In this document: positions 1 to 5,889 of the stretch, one piece after another
Numbering within the stretch: the first letter of the stretch is position 1
Layout of the letters: every line of letters begins with the position of its first letter
Origin: Chloroflexota bacterium
GTDB lineage: Bacteria; Chloroflexota; Limnocylindria; QHBO01
Assembly (NCBI GenBank): GCA_029865285.1
Contig: JAOUHE010000089.1
Coordinates: 1 to 6,907, forward strand
DNA length: 6,907 nucleotides
Direction: 5' to 3'
The notes under the pieces: model-generated
The model's input: the letters and a program-made list of their open reading frames with translations, nothing else
Database searches by the model: none
What the model was told of the DNA's origin: nothing
Position numbers and translations under genes: made by a program

Positions 1-549
1 GTTGCCTCCGCCGATGCCGAGCTCGCCGCCGAGCTGGCCGCCATCCTCGCGAGTGATCGGTTCCGCGTCTACACCAACCCCGACCTGGTGGGGGTCGAGC
101 TGTGCGGCGCGCTCAAGAACGTGGTCGCGCTGGCCGCCGGCTTCGTGGACGGTCTGCGGCTGGGCGACTCCGCCAAGGCCGGGATCATCACCAGAGGCCT
201 CGCCGAGATGACCCGGCTGGGTGTCGCCGCCGGCGCGAACCCGATGACCTTCGCCGGGCTCGCGGGCGTCGGAGACCTGATCGCAACCTGCATGAGCCCG
301 CTCTCGCGGAACCGTCGGGCCGGCGAGCTGATGGCATCCGGGCTCTCCTGGACCGATACCGCGGCTCAGCTCGACGGGGTCGCAGAGGGCGTCTTCACCG
401 TGCGTGGGGCCCTCGAGATGGCGGCGGAGTACGGCGTCGAACTGCCGATCGCCGAGCAGGTGGACGCGGTGGTGCATGGCGGCCGCGCGCCGATGGAGGC
501 GGTCGCCGAATTGATGACGCGCGCGCCGAAGGACGAGCTGGCCGGCTGA
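1..549 (+). CDS. gpsA: Glycerol-3-phosphate dehydrogenase [NAD(P)+], C-terminal part (5' truncated)
   Basis: GpsA reduces dihydroxyacetone phosphate to sn-glycerol 3-phosphate in the cytosol, supplying the backbone of membrane phospholipids. The frame is open from base 1 and gives 182 residues ending in TGA. The N-terminal Rossmann domain, roughly 150 residues, lies outside the window. What remains is the helical substrate-binding domain. It carries the family signature GALKN with the catalytic lysine at fragment residue 39, ITRGLAEM at 63-70, GVGDL with the conserved Asp at 92, and SRNRR at 102-106, whose Arg and Asn contact the phosphate. VAEGV at 128-132 is also typical. No inactivating change is visible. 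The gene is convergent with the malic enzyme gene, with 3 bases between stops, so there is no room for a terminator between them. The family assignment is secure; preference for NADH or NADPH cannot be read from this half. Confidence 0.96.
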   Translation, partial: VASADAELAAELAAILASDRFRVYTNPDLVGVELCGALKNVVALAAGFVDGLRLGDSAKAGIITRGLAEMTRLGVAAGANPMTFAGLAGVGDLIATCMSPLSRNRRAGELMASGLSWTDTAAQLDGVAEGVFTVRGALEMAAEYGVELPIAEQVDAVVHGGRAPMEAVAELMTRAPKDELAG

Positions 550-552
550 GGG

Positions 553-2280
553 TCAGGCCGGATTCAGGGTCAGGTACTCGGGCTCCCAGATGGCGCGATC
601 CACGGCCGGCTCGATCTCGTCGTCACGGTACTGGCGCCCGTAGCCACTCTGCCGCGCGTGGAGGACGACGGCCACCGCAATGGTGCGCGCCACAGCGCGC
701 AACTGGCCAATCGGCGGGTAGAGGGCACCTGTCTCCAATCGCCCGGCGGTGAGCATGCCGGCCAACTCGCGAGCCGCCACGAGGAATGTGTCATCGGTCA
801 GCTCCCGCGCTTCGGCCACGATCGAACCCAAGCCGACACCGGGGAAGATCAGAACATTGTTTGCCTGGCCGATGACCCGCGTCCCCCAGGCGCCCACCGC
901 ATCGGGGAAGGGGCTGCCGGTCGCCACGAGGGCCCGGCCGTCGGTCCATGCCAGGACCTCGTCGGGCCGTGCCTCGGTCTTGTCGCTGGGATTGGAGAGC
1001 GGCAGGACAACCGGTGCGTCGTCGTGGCGTGCCACTTCGCGGATCAGTTCCTCGCTGAACGCGCCCGGTGTGCCGGTCGTGCCGATGAGGACCGTCGGTC
1101 GGAAGGCGCGCGCGACGGCGACAGGGTCGCGCAGGCCCGCTTCGTCGAGTCCGAGGGCGGTCACGCGACCCGCATCGGTGGCAAAGGGACGCTGGTCTGC
1201 GGGAAGCTCCGGTCGCGACGTGGTCACGAGGCCGCGGCTGTCGATCATGGCGATGGCGTGAGAAGCTGCGATCGCGCTGATCCCTTCGTCAATGAGTTGC
1301 CGCGCGACGAGGCGTGCGATCCCGAGCGCTGCGGCGCCGGCGCCCACGAAAAGGATCCGCTCGCGGAAGAGCCCGCCGCGGGAGAGGCGGGCGGCGAGCA
1401 ACCCGGCAAGTACGACCGCGCCGGTTCCCTGCACGTCGTCGTTGAAGGAGGGGAGCCGGTGCCGATAACGATCCAGGATGCGCAGGGCGTTGTGTTGCTT
1501 GAAGTCCTCCCACTGGAGCAGCGCCCGCGGGAAGACGCGGCCCACCGCGTCCACGAACGCCTCCACCACGGCGTCGTACTCAGCGCCGCGCAGGCGGGGC
1601 GCCCGGTAGCCGAGGTAGAGGCGGTCATCGAGCAGTTCCTGTCGATCGGTGCCGACGTCCAGGGAGATCGGCATCGTGTGCGCGGGGTAGATGCCCGCGG
1701 CAGCGGTGTACAGCGCGAGCTTGCCGACCGGAATCGGCATCCCTCCCGCCCCCTGGTCCCCGAGGCCCAGGATTCGCTCGTTATCGGTCACGACGATGAG
1801 TCGGATGTCCCGATCGGTCGCCGCACGCAGGATCGCGTCGATGCGACCGATATCGGCCGGTGTGATCCACACACCACGGGGCCGCCGGAAGATATGGCTG
1901 AACTCCTCGCAGGCGCGGCCGACGGTCGGGGTGTAGACGATGGGCAGGAACTCCTCGAGGTTGTCAACGAGGAGGCGGTAGAAGAGGGTCTCGTTGCGGT
2001 CCTGGAGCGCTGCGAGGCCGATGTAGCGCTCGAGGTCGTCGGACTTGCGCCGCACGTGCTCTAGCTCCAGCGCAACCTGGTCATCCATGGATGCCACGCC
2101 CGCCGGCAACAGGCCGCGCAGCCCGAACTCCTCCCGTTCTCGCTCGGTGAAGGCGGTGTCCTTGTTGAGCAGGCGACGCGCGATGAGGTCCGACCCGCGG
2201 TGGGAAACCCGAAGGGAACCCCGCGGCGCTTCAAGAGCCGGGGGCACGGCGGAGTTGGGTGCTTCGGTGTGCATCTTCAT
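553..2280 (-). CDS. maeA: NAD-type malic enzyme (malate oxidoreductase, decarboxylating)
   Basis: Malic enzyme converts malate to pyruvate and CO2 with reduction of NAD(P), linking the TCA cycle to pyruvate. From ATG at 2280 the protein is 575 residues, close to the roughly 565 of the large bacterial/eukaryotic type. Visible motifs: YTPTVG with the catalytic Tyr at 116; GLGDQG at 172-177 and PVGKLALYTA with the catalytic Lys at 187; metal ligands Glu258-Asp259 (WEDFKQHN) and Asp281 or Asp282 (FNDDVQGT); the nucleotide-binding loop GAGAAALG at 313-320; and substrate-binding LSNPS (Asn430) and GQANN (Asn474). The frame continues upstream to 2517, but that extension is antisense to a tRNA gene and is rejected. 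No clear ribosome binding site precedes 2280; ATG codons at 2280 and 2274 are both possible. A TAGCGT hexamer at 2288-2283 would place transcription start close to these codons, so the mRNA may be leaderless. Similarity favours the NAD type, but cofactor choice is not proven. Confidence 0.94.
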   Translation of the reverse strand: MKMHTEAPNSAVPPALEAPRGSLRVSHRGSDLIARRLLNKDTAFTEREREEFGLRGLLPAGVASMDDQVALELEHVRRKSDDLERYIGLAALQDRNETLFYRLLVDNLEEFLPIVYTPTVGRACEEFSHIFRRPRGVWITPADIGRIDAILRAATDRDIRLIVVTDNERILGLGDQGAGGMPIPVGKLALYTAAAGIYPAHTMPISLDVGTDRQELLDDRLYLGYRAPRLRGAEYDAVVEAFVDAVGRVFPRALLQWEDFKQHNALRILDRYRHRLPSFNDDVQGTGAVVLAGLLAARLSRGGLFRERILFVGAGAAALGIARLVARQLIDEGISAIAASHAIAMIDSRGLVTTSRPELPADQRPFATDAGRVTALGLDEAGLRDPVAVARAFRPTVLIGTTGTPGAFSEELIREVARHDDAPVVLPLSNPSDKTEARPDEVLAWTDGRALVATGSPFPDAVGAWGTRVIGQANNVLIFPGVGLGSIVAEARELTDDTFLVAARELAGMLTAGRLETGALYPPIGQLRAVARTIAVAVVLHARQSGYGRQYRDDEIEPAVDRAIWEPEYLTLNPA

Positions 2281-2387
2281 CGACGCTACTGTGAAGGCCG
2301 CCGATCCGAAAGGGCCGATGGCACCCCCGCCGCGGGTCCGATGGCCCGCCACTCCCTCGGCCGCTCGTCGGCGGCGTGCGGGTGTCG

Positions 2388-2393
2388 TACACT
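2388..2393 (+). promoter_or_regulatory. Candidate -10 element for tRNA-Pro
   Basis: TACACT lies 14 bases before the mature 5' end of tRNA-Pro. It would start transcription near base 2400 and leave a short 5' leader for RNase P to remove. No convincing -35 hexamer is seen at 16-18 bases upstream. The same TA(C/G)NCT form recurs at other likely promoters in this window, which raises its credibility. It is judged by eye only. Confidence 0.4.
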
Positions 2394-2407
2394 CGGGGTC
2401 GTCCGGT

Positions 2408-2484
2408 CGGGGCGTAGCGCAGCCTGGTAGCGCACCTGAATGGGGTTCAGGAGGTCGAAGGTTCGAATCCTTTCGCCCCGACCA
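2408..2484 (+). tRNA. tRNA-Pro, anticodon GGG
   Basis: This is a complete 77-base cloverleaf with encoded CCA. The acceptor stem pairs CGGGGCG (2408-2414) with CGCCCCG (2474-2480), followed by discriminator A2481 and CCA 2482-2484. The D stem is GCGC 2417-2420 with GCGC 2430-2433. The anticodon stem is CCTGA 2435-2439 with TCAGG 2447-2451, and the loop has T33 at 2441 and anticodon GGG at 2442-2444. The T stem is 2457-2461 with 2469-2473 and the loop is TTCGAAT. Anticodon GGG reads proline codons CCC and CCU, and CCC is abundant in this GC-rich genome. The C1-G72 first pair is typical of bacterial tRNA-Pro. It is transcribed divergently from the malic enzyme gene. Confidence 0.97.
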
Positions 2485-2502
2485 CTCATCTGAGCACGGA
2501 TC

Positions 2503-2537
2503 GGCCCCTCTCGGCATCGCCGGAGGGGCCTTCGATT
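2503..2537 (+). terminator. Strong hairpin after tRNA-Pro, probable terminator
   Basis: GGCCCCTC (2503-2510) pairs perfectly with GAGGGGCC (2523-2530). CGGC (2512-2515) pairs inside with GCCG (2519-2522) across an ATC loop, giving a 12-bp stem with a single bulged base. TTCGATT follows, a weak U-rich tail on the plus strand. It begins 18 bases after the tRNA CCA and ends 16 bases before the stop of the convergent receiver gene, so it may serve both transcripts. On the minus strand there is no U tract. Confidence 0.7.
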
Positions 2538-2546
2538 GCCCACGGT

Positions 2547-3011
2547 CTACCAGTGGGGACGTTGGGCGGGCGTGACAGGTTCGTGTGTCGCGGCTGAGGT
2601 CCTCCCGACGCCCCGTGCACGCCGAGTCTTGGCCGATCGCAAGGCCGCTTCGACGGCCGCGGCCAGCAGGACCTCGTTCGGCGGACCGTTGGCCGGTGTC
2701 ACCCGGTGAACCCCGTCGGACTCCTCCCAGTCGAGCATGAGACCCCCGGACGTCATGACCACGGGTATGTCGGGGTAGAGCTTGCGGATGTCCTCGAGGA
2801 GCTCGCCTCCGTCATCGCCGGCGGCCCAGACGTCGTACACGAGCACGTCCGCCCACTCCACCTGCCAGCAGGGCTGGCCGTGCATCACCGGACACTCACC
2901 GCCGCCAGTTGGCCCGGCGCATTGATCCACCTCGTAGCCCATGCGTCGGAGCCCATCGGCTTCAATGTCTGCGATGTCAACGTCGTGATGGACGACAAGC
3001 ACCCGCGTCAT
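2547..3011 (-). CDS. Stand-alone degenerate receiver-domain (response-regulator-like) protein
   Basis: A 154-residue single-domain protein resembling CheY-type receivers. It opens with a beta strand ending in an acidic pocket (RVLVVHHDVD, Asp10 and Asp12). It has a candidate phospho-acceptor Asp60 at the end of strand 3 (DVLVYDVW) and a Thr87/Ser88 pair after strand 4 (VVMTSGG). The usual Lys-Pro after strand 5 is not found: the matching stretch reads HRVTP (102-106), so the switch lysine seems lost. Between helix 1 and strand 3 sits a longer loop with three cysteines (Cys31, Cys40, Cys48; ECPVMHG, PCW). The last 30 or so residues are basic and probably disordered. There is no DNA-binding output domain and no kinase nearby. 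The start is fixed by a strong ribosome binding site. The gene is divergent from otsB, but no functional tie is shown. The specific role is unknown. Confidence 0.78.
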   Translation of the reverse strand: MTRVLVVHHDVDIADIEADGLRRMGYEVDQCAGPTGGGECPVMHGQPCWQVEWADVLVYDVWAAGDDGGELLEDIRKLYPDIPVVMTSGGLMLDWEESDGVHRVTPANGPPNEVLLAAAVEAALRSAKTRRARGVGRTSAATHEPVTPAQRPHW

Positions 3012-3019
3012 CTCGGCTG

Positions 3020-3027
3020 CCTCCTTT
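3020..3027 (-). promoter_or_regulatory. Strong Shine-Dalgarno of the receiver-like gene
   Basis: On the minus strand AAAGGAGG is followed by 8 bases and then ATG at 3011. This is the best ribosome binding site in the window and fixes the start of the receiver-like protein. Confidence 0.85.
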
Positions 3028-3070
3028 AGCTCCGCCAGCCCGAGGGCTGCACCGATGGCACGGCCAAGCG

Positions 3071-3087
3071 AGCCTCCGCGTGAGGCT
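3071..3087 (-). repeat. Short perfect hairpin in the receiver-gene leader
   Basis: AGCCTC (3071-3076) and GAGGCT (3082-3087) form a perfect 6-bp inverted repeat with a 5-base loop. It lies about 60 bases upstream of the receiver-like start codon and overlaps a candidate -10 hexamer (TAGCCT, 3088-3083 on the minus strand). Its role is unknown. Confidence 0.4.
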
Positions 3088-3088
3088 A
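3083..3088 (-). promoter_or_regulatory. Candidate -10 element for the receiver-like gene
   Basis: Read on the minus strand this is TAGCCT, matching the TA(C/G)NCT form seen before tRNA-Pro, csp, the SemiSWEET gene and guaD. It would start transcription near 3076 and give a leader of about 65 bases containing the strong ribosome binding site. No good -35 hexamer was found. An inverted repeat at 3088-3111 abuts it on the upstream side. Confidence 0.35.
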
Positions 3089-3111
3089 CGATCGCCCGAG
3101 ACCCCGATCGT
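3088..3111. promoter_or_regulatory. Operator-like inverted repeat in the divergent intergenic region
   Basis: ACGATCG (3088-3094) and CGATCGT (3105-3111) are perfect 7-base inverted half-sites separated by 10 bases (17-base centre-to-centre spacing). The repeat covers the spacer and -35 zone of the candidate receiver-gene promoter, where a repressor or activator would act. CGATCG is itself a palindrome and common in GC-rich DNA, so chance is a real alternative. Confidence 0.35.
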
Positions 3112-3125
3112 GGGAAGTGGCGAAT

Positions 3126-3144
3126 GGCCCGAAATAGCCGGGCC
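3126..3144. repeat. Inverted repeat between the receiver-like gene and otsB
   Basis: GGCCCG (3126-3131) and CGGGCC (3139-3144) form a perfect 6-bp stem around a 7-base AT-richer loop (AAATAGC). It sits about 110 bases upstream of otsB. GTTTGC follows, which is too weak a tail for a confident terminator call. Apart from this and the neighbouring repeats, nothing else was recognised in the 3012-3256 gap. Confidence 0.35.
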
Positions 3145-3193
3145 GTTTGCGCACCGCGATCGCACGGACGCGAGAATTGCTCGAGTTCCGTTC

Positions 3194-3210
3194 CGATTCA
3201 GGAGGAATCG
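3194..3210 (+). repeat. Small hairpin exposing AGGAG upstream of otsB
   Basis: CGATTC (3194-3199) pairs perfectly with GAATCG (3205-3210) around the loop AGGAG. The loop plus next base reads AGGAGG, a perfect anti-Shine-Dalgarno match, but no ATG, GTG or TTG follows at a workable distance. It may be chance or a leader element of otsB. Confidence 0.3.
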
Positions 3211-3245
3211 CAGCGGCGGCGAGATCCGACCCAGAAGATCGCCGT

Positions 3246-3251
3246 AAGGTG
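3246..3251 (+). promoter_or_regulatory. Ribosome binding site of otsB
   Basis: AAGGTG lies 5 bases before ATG 3257. An in-frame TAA at 3245-3247 just upstream excludes any longer start, so this site and stop together fix the otsB start. Confidence 0.7.
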
Positions 3252-3256
3252 AGCCG

Positions 3257-4063
3257 ATGACGAGTGATGGGGCCGAGCTGCACATCCAGCTCGCGCGGGA
3301 TGTGCTCTTCATGGCGCCTGCCGGCTTCGTGACCGATCTTGACGGGACGCTTTCACAGATCGTCGACGAGCCGGCAGCGGCACGGCCGATCGCGGACGTC
3401 CCGGAGCTGCTGCGGGTTCTCGCGCACCGGTTGGCGGTGGTGGCTGTCGTGACGGGACGATCGGCCGCCGATGCACGCCGCATCCTCGGCCCCGTGGGAC
3501 GCCAGCTCCTGATCGTCGGCAACCACGGTCTGGAGTGGCTCGCGCCCGGAGCGGAGGAACCCCAGGCCCCGGTCCACGCGGAGGGGCTCCGGGCCGCCGT
3601 CCGGGCCGCAATGGCAGCCGTGTCACCGGCGGACGGTGTCGTGATCGACGACAAGGGCCTCTCGGCGACGGTCCATTACCGGGCCGCACCCGATCCCATC
3701 GCCGCTCGGCGGATGCTCCTTGCGGCGTTTCGCATCCTGCCGCCGGGGATCGAGTTGCGCGAGGGGCGGCGCAGCGTCGAGTTGCGACCGGCGGGCATCG
3801 GCGACAAGGGGAGTGCCGTGGCCAGGATCGCCGAGGAACATGCGTTGCGTGGGCTCCTCGTCGCGGGCGATGACGTCACGGACATCGATATGTTCCACGC
3901 TGCAGACGCCCTGCGAGCGCAGGGGGTGTCGACGCTCACCTTGGCGGTCGCCGGAGGCGTCGAGGTGTCGCGCGCGGTGAGCGACGCAGCCGACGTGACG
4001 GTGCCGTCGCCAGAAGCGCTGGTCCGGATCCTCCAGGGCGTGACTGCGTCGCTCCCCGGTTGA
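3257..4063 (+). CDS. otsB: Trehalose-6-phosphate phosphatase (HAD superfamily)
   Basis: OtsB removes phosphate from trehalose 6-phosphate to give trehalose, a compatible solute and stress protectant, in the cytosol. The protein is 268 residues, normal for the family. HAD motifs are complete: DLDGT with nucleophile Asp27 and acid/base Asp29; motif II at VVTGRS with Thr66; motif III Lys184 in GIGDKGSAV; and motif IV GDDVTDIDMF with Asp205 and Asp206. GNHGLEW (88-94) and VELRP (174-178) are typical of trehalose-phosphatases rather than other HAD enzymes. The start is fixed by an in-frame upstream stop and a ribosome binding site. Its stop lies 9 bases from the stop of the convergent GT20 synthase gene, so the two pathway enzymes adjoin but come from opposite transcripts. 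Glucosylglycerol-phosphate or another sugar phosphate is a less likely substrate. Confidence 0.93.
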   Translation: MTSDGAELHIQLARDVLFMAPAGFVTDLDGTLSQIVDEPAAARPIADVPELLRVLAHRLAVVAVVTGRSAADARRILGPVGRQLLIVGNHGLEWLAPGAEEPQAPVHAEGLRAAVRAAMAAVSPADGVVIDDKGLSATVHYRAAPDPIAARRMLLAAFRILPPGIELREGRRSVELRPAGIGDKGSAVARIAEEHALRGLLVAGDDVTDIDMFHAADALRAQGVSTLTLAVAGGVEVSRAVSDAADVTVPSPEALVRILQGVTASLPG

Positions 4064-4072
4064 TCTCGAGCG

Positions 4073-5599
4073 CTACCTGCGGCCGCCGCGCGACTCGGCG
4101 ACCTTGGCGAGGTCCAGCAGTTGGCGTCGAAGCCACCACGAGATGTCCTCGCGCTCGACCCCGGCCCGCAGGCGCTTGAGCCGAGCGCGGCGCTCTGCCA
4201 ATGGCATCGCAAGCGCGGTGGCGAGGGCCTCGGCCGTGCCGACGATGTCGGCGGCGGCGACCGGCAGCACGCCATCGGCCATCTGGTCATACGCGCCGGC
4301 CGTCTCGGTAAGGACCAATACACCGTCGCGGTCGTTGACCACTGCGGCCTCTTTGGCGACGAGGTTCATGCCGTCGATCAGCGGGTTGACCAGGACGACG
4401 TCCGCGACCGACAGGGCCGCCAGCGCCTGGGCGTAGTTGTTCTCGAAGAAGATGTGCACCGGCACGCGGCCGTGCCGCCCGAACCGTGCGTTGATTCGCT
4501 CGGCAGCGTCACGGACCTTGCGACCGTAGTCGCGGTACTCGCGGATGCCGGTTCGGGAGGGCACCAGGAAGGCGAGGAACGTCAGACGGCCGCGCAGCTC
4601 AGGGTGCAGTTCGAGCAGGGCTTCGAACGCGTGGAACCCGCGCAAGATGTTCTTCGACGGTTCGAGCCGGTCGACGCGCACCAGGATCCGCTCCGCGCTG
4701 ATCGCCTCCAGTTCTGCGCGACGGTGGCGCGCAGCTGACGTCGTCGCCACGCGGCGAGTTGCGGCGACGTCGATGCTGATCGGGTACACGCGCACCCGCG
4801 TCACGCGGCCGTCATGCGAGACGCTCCGCGACCGGAAATTGACGCGCGCGTCGGGCACGAACGACTCGACGCAGCGCAGGAAGTTGTGCGCGTATCGTGC
4901 CGTCTGGAAGCCGACGATATCGTTGGCCAGCAGGCCCCGGGCGATCTGCTCACGGATCACCGGGGGAAGCACCTGCCACAGCGAGGACGATGGCCAGGGG
5001 ATGTGCGTGAAATGGCTGAGGATGGCATCCGGCCGCGCCCGCCGGATCGTCGTCGCGGCAAGGTACAGGTGGTAGTCGTGGAGCATGATCCGCGGCTCCC
5101 GATCGCCGGGGGGAACCTCGTCGAGAACGGTTTCAGCGAATACCTCGTTAAGGCGGACGTAACCGCGCTGCCAGGCCCGCATCGTGGGGGCATCGATCAT
5201 CGGGCGCTCCGGCAGGTTCCACATCTCGTGCTGGAAGAACCAGAGCAGTGGGTTGGCGATGACGTTGTGCGCCGCCTCGAAGACCGATCGTTCAACGAGC
5301 GCCAGGCGAAGTTTGACCCGATCGCTGGGAAGCGCCCTGGCCATCGCCTCCGGGTCCGTCGCGGCACGACGCTCAGCATCGTTCATGGTCGCTGCGACCC
5401 AGGTGACCGGGACGTGCTCGCCGACCTGGGAGAGGGCCGTTACGACGCCGCCAGAGCCCCTGCGAGTCCGTAGCTTGCCGTCAGCGCCCGAAGAGAAGGT
5501 CACGGGCCCTCGGTTCACGCCAAGGATCAGTCGCCGCTCGCCGAGCAGGCGCAGTGCCGCCGCAGCCAGGGGGGAGGTGGGGGAGGTAGTCGATTTCAT
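4073..5599 (-). CDS. otsA: GT20 glycosyltransferase, probable trehalose-6-phosphate synthase (divergent)
   Basis: Trehalose-6-phosphate synthase joins a nucleotide-glucose to glucose 6-phosphate; the neighbouring OtsB would complete trehalose synthesis. The 508-residue protein has a GT-B layout. Glycine-rich donor/acceptor loop parts appear as VNRG (28-31) and SGG (49-51). HDYHL is at 174-178, HIPWP at 199-203, IVGFQ at 228-232, VDRLEPSKN with the key Arg311 and Lys316, and DGMNLVAKE with Asp409 and Glu417. These catalytic positions match OtsA. Other stretches do not: LWFFQHEMW (119-127) replaces the usual LWPxFHY region, EPSKN replaces DYSKG, and TETAGAYDQM (431-440) replaces the usual SxFAGA segment. 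These variants recall VldE-like GT20 relatives, so the product could differ from trehalose 6-phosphate. No Shine-Dalgarno precedes ATG 5599; instead a 13-bp hairpin ends 11 bases before it. The gene is downstream of csp on the same strand. Confidence 0.85.
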   Translation of the reverse strand: MKSTTSPTSPLAAAALRLLGERRLILGVNRGPVTFSSGADGKLRTRRGSGGVVTALSQVGEHVPVTWVAATMNDAERRAATDPEAMARALPSDRVKLRLALVERSVFEAAHNVIANPLLWFFQHEMWNLPERPMIDAPTMRAWQRGYVRLNEVFAETVLDEVPPGDREPRIMLHDYHLYLAATTIRRARPDAILSHFTHIPWPSSSLWQVLPPVIREQIARGLLANDIVGFQTARYAHNFLRCVESFVPDARVNFRSRSVSHDGRVTRVRVYPISIDVAATRRVATTSAARHRRAELEAISAERILVRVDRLEPSKNILRGFHAFEALLELHPELRGRLTFLAFLVPSRTGIREYRDYGRKVRDAAERINARFGRHGRVPVHIFFENNYAQALAALSVADVVLVNPLIDGMNLVAKEAAVVNDRDGVLVLTETAGAYDQMADGVLPVAAADIVGTAEALATALAMPLAERRARLKRLRAGVEREDISWWLRRQLLDLAKVAESRGGRR

Positions 5600-5610
5600 C
5601 GGAGAATGCA

Positions 5611-5641
5611 GAGCGCCCGGCCCGAAACGGACCAGGCGCTC
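5611..5641 (-). promoter_or_regulatory. 13-bp hairpin just upstream of the GT20 synthase start
   Basis: On the minus-strand RNA, bases 5641-5629 pair with 5623-5611 in an unbroken 13-bp stem around the loop GUUUC. Two of the pairs are G-U, and on the plus-strand RNA these become A-C mismatches, so the fold is continuous only in the minus-strand transcript. It ends 11 bases before the synthase ATG. With no U tract after it, it may be a csp transcript end, a leader regulating the synthase, or a processing barrier. Confidence 0.6.
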
Positions 5642-5654
5642 GCGTATGGAGTCG

Positions 5655-5672
5655 CGGGCGCCGCAGCGCCCG
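5655..5672 (-). terminator. 7-bp GC hairpin directly after csp
   Basis: CGGGCGC (5655-5661) and GCGCCCG (5666-5672) pair perfectly around a 4-base loop, starting 8 bases after the csp stop codon. The stem is entirely G-C but no U tract follows on the minus strand, so it is a terminator-like or 3'-stabilising structure rather than a classical intrinsic terminator. Confidence 0.45.
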
Positions 5673-5680
5673 GATCGGTG

Positions 5681-5884
5681 CTAGGCGGCTGTGACCTTGC
5701 CGGCGCGAGGACCGCGGGGGCTGGACTCAACCTCGAAGTTGACCTTCTCGCCACCGACGAGGCGATCGAACTCAAGGGAGCGATCGAGCCCGTCACGGTG
5801 GAAGAAGTACACCTTGCCGTCTTCAGCCGCAATGAAGCCGAAGCCGCGGTCGGATACGACCTTCTTGATGGTGCCTGTGGTCAT
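5681..5884 (-). CDS. Cold-shock-domain protein (CspA family)
   Basis: A 67-residue single cold-shock domain, the usual size for the family. Such proteins bind single-stranded RNA and DNA and melt RNA structure during cold or stationary-phase stress. RNP1 is RGFGFI (13-18) and RNP2 is VYFFH (25-29). PRGPRAGKV at 56-64 matches the common C-terminal strand. The tryptophan of the usual KWFN segment is missing; here the segment reads KKVVSD (7-12), a variant I associate with actinobacterial and Chloroflexota forms. The start at 5884 is chosen because GAGG lies 5 bases upstream and the fold begins at once. The frame extends to 6022, but that stretch is not cold-shock-like and crosses the likely promoter. 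The leader can form a hairpin, and the gene is followed by two hairpins before the GT20 gene. Confidence 0.93.
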   Translation of the reverse strand: MTTGTIKKVVSDRGFGFIAAEDGKVYFFHRDGLDRSLEFDRLVGGEKVNFEVESSPRGPRAGKVTAA

Positions 5885-5889
5885 GTGAA

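Noticed and set aside
658..2064. 468-residue plus-strand open frame
   Set aside because: It is antisense to the malic enzyme, whose motifs are unambiguous. Long antisense frames are expected at this GC content, and the product shows no recognisable domain.
2281..2517. N-terminal extension of the malic enzyme reading frame by 79 codons
   Set aside because: The extension runs antisense through tRNA-Pro and its promoter. Its translation has the familiar look of antisense-tRNA false proteins, and the malic enzyme already has full family length from 2280.
2286..2543. 85-residue minus-strand frame with GERIRTFDLLNP-like sequence
   Set aside because: This is the reverse complement of tRNA-Pro, a frequent false protein in annotations.
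3200..3205. Perfect AGGAGG upstream of otsB as the ribosome site of a small upstream gene
   Set aside because: No ATG, GTG or TTG occurs at a workable distance downstream, so no small protein can be supported.
2977..3654. 225-residue minus-strand frame overlapping otsB
   Set aside because: It is Ser/Arg/Ala-rich without a fold signature and lies opposite intact HAD motifs; it also overlaps the better supported receiver-like start.
4121..5473. Two long plus-strand frames (4121-4738 and 4814-5473)
   Set aside because: Both are shadows of the GT20 gene on the opposite strand, with no ribosome binding site and no recognisable domain.
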